A DNA stretch of 64,000 nt, taken from Diplonema japonicum (lineage: Eukaryota > Euglenozoa > Diplonemea > Diplonemida > Diplonemidae). The DNA is taken from assembly GCA_964019335.1 (NCBI GenBank), contig OZ025745.1, positions 1 to 64,000 on the forward strand, read 5' to 3'. The notes beneath the pieces are model-generated. The model was not told where the DNA came from, searched no databases, and worked only from the letters and a program-made list of their open reading frames with translations. Below are positions 19,194 through 27,994 of this stretch, piece after piece (within the stretch, counting starts at the first letter, position 1; each line of letters starts with the position of its first letter). The position numbers and the translations under genes are program-made.

Positions 19194-22100
19194 ATGAGCC
19201 GTAACAACAAACGGCGGTCAGAAGAGGCCGAGATGAGGCTGGTGTGCACGAAGTGCCCGCAACCCGAGCAAGGTGTGGAGGACTACGGCTTTGCGGCAGA
19301 TATAACAGGATCTCTTTGCAGTTTGCAAGATTTAGATATGGTGCTGCATGAGATCGACAAGGACCCGAGGGCTCACTCAGTGCAAGGCGTGGAGGCGGCA
19401 GCGGAGGAGGTCCGCGAAGCGATCGACCTAGAGATCAAAAGAACACTGAACGAAGTAACGCGAGACCTCCAGGCCAAGGAGGAAGAACTACTCAACGAAG
19501 TGACACGGTGGGAGGCAGAACAGGTCAACCCACGAAAGCCCCGCCTTGACAACAAGAAACGGGCAGAGTGGGACCTCTTCATGCAAGATGTAGAATGTGA
19601 GCTACAAGTCAACCCCCTCTCCGACAGCCAGCTATACTCCATTGCAGGGGCCCTGCGGCCTATGTGGGAAGCCAACCCGCAACGTGACGAGCAGCTAGCC
19701 GTTATACCAGAAGAAGTAAAGCTTTACGAGTGGCTTGCGAACGCATACCACGACAAGCCTGGCTCCGTTATAGACGAACTGGTTCAGAACATGGTCGCAC
19801 CCACCGCCGTCACCACTGCGGTCAAACTGCACCTCATCTCCATCGCAACAAGCAATGTTTGGAACACAGCACGGCATCACTACCAGAACACCTCACGTAC
19901 AGAATTGCTCATAATGTACCTGTACACCATGACAGGGAGCGACATCGACAAGCTCATGGCGTTTGAGGATGTTCCTGAATGCAACACGGAAGGATGGGAC
20001 GCTTATGTGGAGCGCAACAAGCCTATATCTATGTCCATCAACTGGGCGATGCGGACAGCATCCTTTGAGGACGACACGGAAGAGCAGACCGCTATGTTGC
20101 GAAAGTGGGTGAAGTTCATCGCTGTTCTGATGCGTGTTTCATCTAAGGCGTGCAAGCCCACGGAGCTCTTCAGGGGCCTCGCCGACCTGCCCGACAACGT
20201 CGTCTCCGACTACGAGAAGCTGAACAAGGGTGATGTCTTCCGCTGGCTTTCGCCCTCCAGCTGCACATTCGACTCCAACACCAGCAAGCAGCACGTCCTT
20301 ATGACGCAAGACTCGTACAAGGGGTGCGGCATCCTCTTCAACGTAGCAAGGGTGAGGCAGGGCGTCACACTTCGACACGTCTCGAAGTACCAACGTGATC
20401 ACGAGTTCCTCCTCCCACCGTTGTCGGAGTTCACTGTCGACACCGTTCAAGACAACCACCCGCAGCACCTCACAGTGGCGTGCTACCACCGCGGCGGGGC
20501 CGTGGAACGAGGCTCCGTGTTTCTGAAGAACATCAAAACAATGTGCTTGGAGGACGCCAGCAGACTGTCAATCCTGGCCGATATCGAACCTGTAAAAACA
20601 GGGTTGAAAAGGTTCCTTTCAAAAACGCAGATAGAAGTGAAGCACACTGAGATGCAGCAGTTAGCGGGGCTAACAGAACACCCAGGGACATTGGTGATCG
20701 ACTTCACGGGGGCAAGCACAGTCGATGTGGACAGAGAATATGTTAAAATTGTGAAGGGCTTCGAACGCGTCAAACTACTGGGCGTGAAGGGGTACGTTGC
20801 AGACGGCTTCCTAGCTGACGGGGATGACGGGTCACAGATGGAATCACTGAGCGTCATGTTAGCCGGTTCTCTCCGAATAGGGGACAGCTTCCTTAAGGGA
20901 TGCAAGAGGCTTCTCGCTGTCGCCTTTTCAGGGCCTGGCACCGTCTATAGCGTGGGGCGTGATTTCCTATCACAGTGCACGGGTCTCGAAGATGCGGATT
21001 TGGGTACATTCACAGACGTGACGGTTGTTAATGCCTCGTTCCTGTCGGGCTGTGTGTCGCTGATGAGCGTCGACTTGTCGCCCTTCAAGAAGGTCACCAC
21101 CATCGACAGGAATTTCCTTTCAAGGTGCGGAAAGCTGCGGGGCATAAACTTGGGGCCTCTGTCCGAGGTGACGGCTGTCGGAAGGAGTTTCATGTCATGG
21201 TGCAGCTCCCTTGAGTCCATTGACTTGACCGCCTTCGCAAACGTCGTGGTTGTCAACGAGTTCTTCTTGTTCAGATGCAGTTCCCTCCGCACTATCAATG
21301 TCTCTTGCTTTTCCAGTGTTTCCACTATACACGGAAGCTTCTTGTCGGGGTGCCGATCTCTGAAAGAACTCGACTTCACCCCTTTCGCCAATGCGACTGT
21401 CATTGGGGACTGTTTCTTGGAAGCATGCTGCTCTTTAGAGCACATTGACTTTACCCCTCTATCCAGTGTGGCTGTCATAGGGGACGCCTTCCTGAACGGC
21501 TGTACCTCCCTTCAAGGTGTCGATGTCGGGTTCACCAACGTCACGGTTATCAATAAGAGTTTCATGTCTAACTGCACCTCCTTGCGTGACATGAGCTTTG
21601 CGTCCTTCACTAATGTTACCGCTATAGGTGCGTGTTTTATGGATGGTTGTACCTCTCTCCGTTCGCTTGACTTCGCTCCTCTTACTGGCGTCGCTGCCAT
21701 TGGAGAGCTGTTTTTGGTGGGGTGTACTTCGCTCCAGTCTGCCAGCCTCGCTCCTTTTACTAGCCTCACGACGATTGAAAACGGTTTCTTTTCTAATTGC
21801 CACACCCTTCAGTTCATCGACTTGTCAGCGTTCGGCAGCGTCACCTCGTTGGCCGACTGCTTTTTACAAAACTGCAGCTCCTTGCAGTTCGTTGACTTGG
21901 CGCCTTTGAAGGAGGTAGTTAGCATCGGTGCATACTTTTTATCGGGGTGCACCTCTTTGACAAGCGTCAACCTGGAACCCTTGGCTAAGGTGGCCGCTGT
22001 CCCCAAACTGTTTCTTGAAGGGTGCTGCTCTGTAAAGGAGATAAGGATGGGCAGCATCTCACCAGCGAGCATGACGGCGATCGGGGAGGGCTTCTTGTCG

Positions 22101-25100
22101 GGGTGCAGCAGCCTGTCGCTGCCGACGACAAGCATTGTGGACATCACTGCAGCGCAGCACGTTGCGCATGACGTCGTGTGGCTTGAGAAGGAGTGGCTGC
22201 TGAAGGATGCTCGCGTCATGATGCAGAGTGTCGTGGGGGACACGTTCTGGTTCCAACATCGAAACGGCTGGGGTGACGTGGAAGAGGCAGAAGAGCAGTC
22301 CTTACGACTGGTAGACATCATGCTGTCCAAAGAACGGTGGCTCGCTGCTGAGGGAGGGTATCTAAACATGAGCAAGTGGAGAAACCGCGACTCACCGTAC
22401 TCCGGAGGAGAGCTCAGCGAGGACGTGGTGTACCAAGAGCACGAAGAGCCCGTCGCCATGATCAGGACAGGTGTCATCGACACCTTGGTGGGCGGCACAG
22501 GGCGCGGGGGGTTGTTCGTCCATGCCTTGCGTAACAACGTCCCTAGGGTCGATGAGATAGCTGAGCTTTCTGACACAAACACGGACTGCATGGGAGTGAC
22601 AGCTGTCGGCCTTGGTGTCCGGCACCGGTCGGAAGCATTCTTGTCCGCACTCACGAACCCCACAGCAGCACAGGTCCAGGCAGTCATCGACGGGGACCTC
22701 CTGGGCGTCGTAAGGCAGTTTCACCATCGCAACGTGATTTCATCACCTCTCGAGGTCTCAGCCGTCCAGCACTCCCCGCAGACTCTTGACTTCCTTTCGC
22801 GCAAGCAGCTGGTTCTTTGGGAAGACCAGTCTGCAAGACCATGTGTCCCGTACTTGCTGCAAAAGTCGAGCTACATGGCACAGGTGTGTCTGGAGCACTG
22901 TACAACAGGCCACCTTGCGACGGAGAACATCGAGAGGGCCGTGCTGCATGTTGCAAGGAGCCGTGATGCTGTCCACTTCCAAATCCTATTGTCAGACAAC
23001 AGGGTTCTGATGGCAATGGCACGCAGCACCAAGCCGGTGTTAGCGTCAGCGGCCTTGTACCTGCCCCCTGCGATCAGGTCGGACAGGCTGCTGAAGCGGT
23101 TGCTGAGACATCATTTCTATGCAGGCCCGTCACAGGTTTCCTCCGTGTTGCAACAGGCCAGAGGTGCAGGGGCTACGCACGGGCTTAGCAATTCACGCAA
23201 AAAGATGCTACTGAACTACGGAGAGCACGCGGGGCTGGTTTACAATCGTAAGGTTAATAACGTTGGGCAGGCCTCGGTCAGGGTGTACACGGTGGGACAA
23301 ACGAAGGCGAAACTGGTGACGTCCAAGATGCAAGGCGAACTGAGGCTCAACCCTCTTCACGACCCAATGTGCTGGGTGAGAATATTCGAATGGCTAACAG
23401 CGGCCGAGTGGGTGCAACTGGCCTCAGTCAGCCAGAATATGCTACGTGCTGCGACCTGGGTGGGGCACAGCAAATCTCCCTTCCTTGACATTGTCGAGAG
23501 GAATGGGTTGGGGGCGATGCCTCTGTGCAAGTTCCACGTGAGGTCAGCTTTGCACGCTGATGAGCTGCTTAAAGCGGTAAAAGCCGGTCCGTTGCTAATC
23601 GACAGCATGCCCACCACTGGGGTCCTCAAGACACGACAAAGCTGCGAAGAGAGCAGCTCGGAAGTCTCGTCAGTGCCAACCTTCTGCATGTCGACAGGGA
23701 GCTCGACGTTGGACTGGAGTCACACCTTGTCAAGGGGGACCGCCTTGCCAACTCAAGAAGGTGAGTGGTACCCTGTTGACAAGCTGTGGTCCCCTGCCAC
23801 ATCTGCCATCTACCTGTACGGACGTGTTGAGGAGTGCGTGAAGGTACTCGAAGCGAGGCAAGGGGACATACAGCCCACATATCTAGGGCACTACGTGCCT
23901 TCTGAGCAGAGGTTCGATGTTTCGCTTCTGGCATTGAGCATTCTCCACGATAGTTTGCCACTCTTCCAGCTGTGCTACCCACCCGACCCGTCCATCCTCT
24001 ATAACGACCTCCCGCAAGGTGCGTCGCAGCGGGAAAGTGTGGTATCACATGTAATTCAATGCCGTGCGAAAACCATTTTCTTGCACCTCCTCATCAAGAA
24101 AGAGGTCCCTCGGGAGCACCAAACATTCTATGTGCGGTACGTTGGGTGGCTGGGCCTGCCTGAAGTTGAGAAGCTGTTCCCTAAAATGAACCTCAGCCTC
24201 GACAGCGACCTGGAGCCTGCCTTCGTCGAGAAGGTTATTACTGCAGCCATCAGGCACCCCGACGACGCGGGGCAGGGCCTGCTAAGGCATAAGAACATTC
24301 TAGAAAGATACTCCCAGACACTCTATCTCGAAGCATGCAGGTACGGCAGGGAAACAATTGCCAGCACCGTGCGAGACTATGTGGGCAGCAACGTGCGCGT
24401 GGAAGGTATCCAAATAGCGTTGAGCATGGGACACGTGTGGGCAGCAAACGGAATAGAAGACGATCTCTGCATCCTCACCGAACAGACCACGACACTACCA
24501 TTGCTGCACGAGGCAGAGGAACAAGAAGAAGAAGAGGAACAAGAGGAACAAGAGAAGGAGGCAGATGTGCCTCCGAGTGAACGAAAGTTCTTTACAAAAT
24601 GGCTTTCCCCCGGCAACCGGTTGATGCTCGAGTACCTCGAAACTGACGTATCGCCGCTCGACGGTGATTACGACCACCCCGCTTCGCTGTGGGGTCTTCT
24701 GCCTCTCAAGACAAAGGCGAGGGTGGGGAACGTATTCGGTTTGAAGAAATCCGTGTCGCTGATGTCAAAAACGTTCCACGGGTTGGACCTTGTGGAGGCC
24801 TTGGCGAAGGGTACGGGCCGGGGATCGTTCCCCGGGTGGCGCTCTGTTTATGTGAGGGACATGAAAGACTTTAAGTCAAAACCCACACAGCTCATCACAC
24901 GTGAGCTCATCTGCGACGACGAGCGGACCACAGTGTGCCTCAGATGCAACGCGTGGACAGGTAATGGGTACGAGCCAGTGCACCACACGCAGGTAGTACT
25001 GTCTATGGAAACGGTTGAAAAACTAGTCGCATCCACACACCCGATATCAATTTTCGAAGAACTGCTCGAGCATGAAGCCCCGCACAGCCCTGTGTACACC

Positions 25101-25496
25101 TTCATGTGCCACGATCCTGATAAAGGCACAACAGACCTGACGTGGATTCTAAGCTACGCTAAAGCGACGAAGAGCTTCTCCCAAGCCGTCTTGGTCGCCC
25201 TCCCTACACGGTTGGAATCAATGTATCAAGCCACCTCCCACCCGTGCTGGGTTGGCATCCCTTCAGCTACGCCTGACGACTGTTCCTTGCTATGGGAGGC
25301 GGAGGCTGACATCCCTGAAGGCTTCTCCGCCCGTGCGGTTTACAGAGGAAGAAGGCAGAGACTGCTCGACACCGTGGGTGAGGGTGTGTCTTATGACACA
25401 GATGCCAATTCGGACAGCACTCCATTCGTGGTGTTGAAACTGCCAGGGTTCGATGTGGCACCCACGTCGGGCACACTGGCAGAGCTCTTTGCGTAG
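19194..25496 (+). CDS. 2,100-aa BspA-type LRR protein with an F-box-like segment
   Basis: Starts at the first ATG, after two T-rich AG sites. Residues 1-500 are mixed helical sequence without a known domain, with a coiled charged stretch near 60-110. Residues about 507-985 hold roughly 18 LRRs of 23-24 residues of the type F-L-x-G-C-x-S-L-x-x-x-D/L; unlike the neighbouring array they are well diverged. Residues about 1384-1422 (PMCWVRIFEWLTAAEWVQLA and following) have an F-box-like pattern. The C-terminal 700 residues include possible degenerate ankyrin-like helices, an EEQEE-rich spacer and an unrecognised folded end. No signal peptide or TM, so cytosolic. An F-box plus LRR would suit a ubiquitin-ligase substrate receptor; this is inference. 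The neighbouring LRR protein carries a ubiquitin-like domain. Confidence 0.85.
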   Translation: MSRNNKRRSEEAEMRLVCTKCPQPEQGVEDYGFAADITGSLCSLQDLDMVLHEIDKDPRAHSVQGVEAAAEEVREAIDLEIKRTLNEVTRDLQAKEEELLNEVTRWEAEQVNPRKPRLDNKKRAEWDLFMQDVECELQVNPLSDSQLYSIAGALRPMWEANPQRDEQLAVIPEEVKLYEWLANAYHDKPGSVIDELVQNMVAPTAVTTAVKLHLISIATSNVWNTARHHYQNTSRTELLIMYLYTMTGSDIDKLMAFEDVPECNTEGWDAYVERNKPISMSINWAMRTASFEDDTEEQTAMLRKWVKFIAVLMRVSSKACKPTELFRGLADLPDNVVSDYEKLNKGDVFRWLSPSSCTFDSNTSKQHVLMTQDSYKGCGILFNVARVRQGVTLRHVSKYQRDHEFLLPPLSEFTVDTVQDNHPQHLTVACYHRGGAVERGSVFLKNIKTMCLEDASRLSILADIEPVKTGLKRFLSKTQIEVKHTEMQQLAGLTEHPGTLVIDFTGASTVDVDREYVKIVKGFERVKLLGVKGYVADGFLADGDDGSQMESLSVMLAGSLRIGDSFLKGCKRLLAVAFSGPGTVYSVGRDFLSQCTGLEDADLGTFTDVTVVNASFLSGCVSLMSVDLSPFKKVTTIDRNFLSRCGKLRGINLGPLSEVTAVGRSFMSWCSSLESIDLTAFANVVVVNEFFLFRCSSLRTINVSCFSSVSTIHGSFLSGCRSLKELDFTPFANATVIGDCFLEACCSLEHIDFTPLSSVAVIGDAFLNGCTSLQGVDVGFTNVTVINKSFMSNCTSLRDMSFASFTNVTAIGACFMDGCTSLRSLDFAPLTGVAAIGELFLVGCTSLQSASLAPFTSLTTIENGFFSNCHTLQFIDLSAFGSVTSLADCFLQNCSSLQFVDLAPLKEVVSIGAYFLSGCTSLTSVNLEPLAKVAAVPKLFLEGCCSVKEIRMGSISPASMTAIGEGFLSGCSSLSLPTTSIVDITAAQHVAHDVVWLEKEWLLKDARVMMQSVVGDTFWFQHRNGWGDVEEAEEQSLRLVDIMLSKERWLAAEGGYLNMSKWRNRDSPYSGGELSEDVVYQEHEEPVAMIRTGVIDTLVGGTGRGGLFVHALRNNVPRVDEIAELSDTNTDCMGVTAVGLGVRHRSEAFLSALTNPTAAQVQAVIDGDLLGVVRQFHHRNVISSPLEVSAVQHSPQTLDFLSRKQLVLWEDQSARPCVPYLLQKSSYMAQVCLEHCTTGHLATENIERAVLHVARSRDAVHFQILLSDNRVLMAMARSTKPVLASAALYLPPAIRSDRLLKRLLRHHFYAGPSQVSSVLQQARGAGATHGLSNSRKKMLLNYGEHAGLVYNRKVNNVGQASVRVYTVGQTKAKLVTSKMQGELRLNPLHDPMCWVRIFEWLTAAEWVQLASVSQNMLRAATWVGHSKSPFLDIVERNGLGAMPLCKFHVRSALHADELLKAVKAGPLLIDSMPTTGVLKTRQSCEESSSEVSSVPTFCMSTGSSTLDWSHTLSRGTALPTQEGEWYPVDKLWSPATSAIYLYGRVEECVKVLEARQGDIQPTYLGHYVPSEQRFDVSLLALSILHDSLPLFQLCYPPDPSILYNDLPQGASQRESVVSHVIQCRAKTIFLHLLIKKEVPREHQTFYVRYVGWLGLPEVEKLFPKMNLSLDSDLEPAFVEKVITAAIRHPDDAGQGLLRHKNILERYSQTLYLEACRYGRETIASTVRDYVGSNVRVEGIQIALSMGHVWAANGIEDDLCILTEQTTTLPLLHEAEEQEEEEEQEEQEKEADVPPSERKFFTKWLSPGNRLMLEYLETDVSPLDGDYDHPASLWGLLPLKTKARVGNVFGLKKSVSLMSKTFHGLDLVEALAKGTGRGSFPGWRSVYVRDMKDFKSKPTQLITRELICDDERTTVCLRCNAWTGNGYEPVHHTQVVLSMETVEKLVASTHPISIFEELLEHEAPHSPVYTFMCHDPDKGTTDLTWILSYAKATKSFSQAVLVALPTRLESMYQATSHPCWVGIPSATPDDCSLLWEAEADIPEGFSARAVYRGRRQRLLDTVGEGVSYDTDANSDSTPFVVLKLPGFDVAPTSGTLAELFA

Positions 25497-25607
25497 AGCA
25501 CCCCCTTTTTTTTTCTTTTCATTTTTCACTGAGTATTTTGTTGCACGCACTCACCCCACTCATATCGCGTTGCGTAGTTAAAACCCATTCGCAACAGGAA
25601 ACAGGGG

Positions 25608-26419
25608 ATGACAAGTAGAGAGCATGACTTAGAGGACTTGTTCCCTGCTTGGGATCTTGACGGGAATGGGTTAATCGAATTTGCCGAACTGCAGCAAGTG
25701 CTAGAAGCATGCGATCGGTTGGAGTTCACGAAGAAGGAGAAGAAGATGGCGGCGAAGCTCAAGGCGACGATGGCGGAGAATGGCCGCATCAAGCCGCTGG
25801 ACATAGACAGGTTTGTGGAGTTCATGCTGCAGTTGTTCAAAGCGGTTCCTGACGATGAGTGGGAGGAAATATTAAAGTCCTTGCAGAAAGCAGTGTCGGA
25901 GGCACAGTCCCTCACCACGTGCAACAGAAGGATGAGGGTGCAGTGGTCTCTGTTTCGTCTGCTGGACGTGAATCAGGATGGTGTCGTGGAGTTCAAAGAG
26001 CTGCAAACGTTAATCAACGCCAACACCCGAGAGCGGAGCAAGAGCGCGCGTAAAGCGTCTATCCGGTGGGAAACAGACCTTCGCAATAAAACTGTTCAGC
26101 ACGGGGAGACCTTGCAGCTTTCCCTAACAGACTTCCACGCCTTCGTCGGGGACCTCTTCAAGGACATGACTGACGAACAATACGTCGAGACCATGGCCAA
26201 CATTGAGAAACAGCTAGCGGTCACGAACACTGCGGTATGAAGTGAGGGGAAAAAAAAAAAAAAAAAAAAAAATAGGAATATCACCACAATTACATCGAAA
26301 AAGAGGGCATCCCCGAGCTCGTGAACAGTATAACCTCATACGTCCTGATCAGAAAGCCCGACGACCCTTTGGATGCCGTCATCGAGTATCTGGAAAAACA
26401 GCAGGAGGTCAGGGTTTAA
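25608..26419 (+). CDS. EF-hand protein with C-terminal RIIa/Dpy-30-like domain (two exons)
   Basis: Exon 1 is 25608-26234, exon 2 is 26276-26419, with a 41-nt intron at 26235-26275. Two complete EF loops are visible: D16-D18-N20-L22-E24-E27 and D120-N122-D124-V126-E128-E131; a further helical pair lies between and after. Without splicing the protein ends two codons after the donor (GTA TGA). With splicing it gains 47 residues including YIEKEGIPELVNSITSYVL and KPDDPLDAVIEYL, the pattern of the RIIa/Dpy-30 dimerisation-docking helix pair of PKA regulatory subunits and many flagellar proteins. The combination suggests a calcium-responsive axonemal or signalling scaffold (EFCAB-type proteins combine these domains, usually in the opposite order). 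The intron is inferred from sequence only. Confidence 0.8.
26235..26275 (+). other. 41-nt mini-intron in the EF-hand gene
   Basis: GTATGA donor, a run of 24 A, TAG acceptor. Phase 0. Removal restores a conserved RIIa-like tail. Confidence 0.7.
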
Positions 26420-26469
26420 ACGGGGGGGAGGGGGAAAGGGTGGGGCAAGCGTGTTAATTATTCTTTTTT

Positions 26470-26513
26470 CTAGGCGATCCTGTCACATACTGCAGGTTCC
26501 CTTCAAAGACATC
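26470..26513 (+). repeat. solo 3' tail of retroelement family C
   Basis: CTAGGCGATCCTGTCACATA, then CTGCAGGTTCCCTTCAAAGA. It matches 15374-15411 and the end of the family C coding remnant at 47220-47252. Confidence 0.65.
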
Positions 26514-26544
26514 TTTTTTTTTTTTTTTTGTTAGCACCCCCGTA

Positions 26545-26587
26545 GGGCGGCCCTCCAGAAGGGAGCTTGTCCTGTACTTTGAGTTTG
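26545..26587 (+). repeat. solo 3' tail of family A, variant
   Basis: GGGCGGCCCTCCAGAAGGGA followed by GCTTGTCCTGTACTTTGAG corresponds to the family A 3' UTR at 14834-14876, with the small hairpin retained in altered form. It lies 31 bases after a family C tail, so two different elements left only their ends here. Confidence 0.6.
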
Positions 26588-26687
26588 TTTTAACAGGTAC
26601 ACATGTGAGTAGGTTCTTTTTTTTTTTTTTTTTTTATGTTTTACATAGCGATTATTCTTTTTTTTTTTTTTTTCATTCACTTACTAC

Positions 26688-26725
<38 letters not shown>

Positions 26726-26758
26726 ATTAAAGACACCATACACGGGCAATAAAAAAAA

Positions 26759-27535
26759 ATGGAAACCTTAGGAGATGATGTCAGGATGATGGCAAGGACA
26801 CAAGTGATGCTGGTCGGCATGCTGGTTGCGGGGCACTTCGTGGCGACAAAGGTGGTTGAGAAGGTGCCGTTGCTGTCCAAGGTACAGGATTGGTGGAGCG
26901 TAGTGGATGTCGTCTTCAGCATCCCATTCTATCCCGTTCTTAGCTACTTCGCGGTGATGGCAAGCTGGGAGCTGTCCGGTCAGGATGATAGGGTGACGGG
27001 GAAAAGCGCAAACAGCTATTACTTTTGCATGCTTTTCGTCGCAAAATCACTAGTCCATATGTTCATCACTCTGCAGCAAAAGCTCACGAAAAGCTTCTTG
27101 TTCACGACCCTCCTGCACCATAGCTGCTCCATTGTGTGTATGCTGGGAACACCGTTGTGCGGGAGGCTTATTTTTTACTCTGCTTTCGACGGTGTGTGCG
27201 AGATCACCAACATTTTCCTTTCTGTCCTTTACCTCTTCAAAATGACGAAGACGGCAGACAGGTACCCCCTGCTGTACAGCATCAACGGTGTCCTCTTGTG
27301 GACTTCGTTTTTGTTTTTCCGTATCTTTCTCTTCCCTGTGTGGTTCTTCCTCTTCTATCAGGACTATGCCAGAGGCGCGATGTCTAGTGTGAGCAGTGCC
27401 GAGCTTGTGGGTTACCCAGCCGTCACGCTCCTTATTATGTGCATGTCCGTGAATTGGTTCATACCGATTACAAAGGGCCTTCTTAAGGTGGTGCTGCACC
27501 AGAAGGAAGATTGGGAACTTAAAAAGCAGCAATAA
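26759..27535 (+). CDS. TLC-domain multi-pass membrane protein
   Basis: 258 aa; the ATG follows a run of nine A. Seen: about six or seven hydrophobic segments; LLHHS near residues 117-121; a following CEITNIFLSVLYLFK helix; and an FRIFLFPVWFF segment. Order and spacing of the His pair, the Glu-containing helix and the Arg-Phe helix are those of the TRAM-LAG1-CLN8 (TLC) family, which includes ceramide synthases and TLCD lipid-handling proteins. The length and absence of a homeobox-like N-terminus point to a TLCD/TMEM-type member, not to a full ceramide synthase. It should sit in the ER or plasma membrane. The C-terminus is Lys/Gln-rich and cytosolic-looking. Confidence 0.75.
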   Translation: METLGDDVRMMARTQVMLVGMLVAGHFVATKVVEKVPLLSKVQDWWSVVDVVFSIPFYPVLSYFAVMASWELSGQDDRVTGKSANSYYFCMLFVAKSLVHMFITLQQKLTKSFLFTTLLHHSCSIVCMLGTPLCGRLIFYSAFDGVCEITNIFLSVLYLFKMTKTADRYPLLYSINGVLLWTSFLFFRIFLFPVWFFLFYQDYARGAMSSVSSAELVGYPAVTLLIMCMSVNWFIPITKGLLKVVLHQKEDWELKKQQ

Positions 27536-27994
27536 AAGGGTTAAATAAAGCTTTTTTTTTTTTTTTTTTTTTTCGCCTTGAGACAAGAGAAAAGGAGGGG
27601 GAACGTTGGCCCCTGGTGTGGTAATTGTTTATTGGGGGAGAGGAAAAGAAGAAGAAAAAAAAGAGTAGTGGCAGCTTGTCCGTTTACCCCTTTCTTTTTT
27701 TTTTTTTTATATATTGGGTGTAGCCCGGGCGACTCGTTACTTCTTTTTTGTTACACATTTTTTTTTTAACAATCCTGTTTCTCTTTCTTTTTGCTTGTTT
27801 TTTTTGTTGTTGTTTTTACACGAAAGGGGAGCGTTTTTTGTTTGTTTCTCCCCCCTCCCCCCCTCTATTATTTGTTGTTCTCATTAAAAAAGAAAGAAAT
27901 AAGGGGGGAAAGAACATCCTCCCCCCTTTTTTTAAAATAACTTTATTTTTAAATTTCCCCAGTGCTTCCAACGCAACCCCACCACAGCACAGAG
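27536..27994. other. intergenic, T-rich, with splice acceptor
   Basis: Homopolymer-rich spacer with no supported gene. A pyrimidine tract ends in CCCCAG at 27957-27962 and is followed 33 bases later by the ATG of the next gene, a good acceptor candidate. GCAGCTTGTCCGTTTACCCC near 27672 resembles a stretch near 49278, possibly another minor repeat. Confidence 0.5.
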
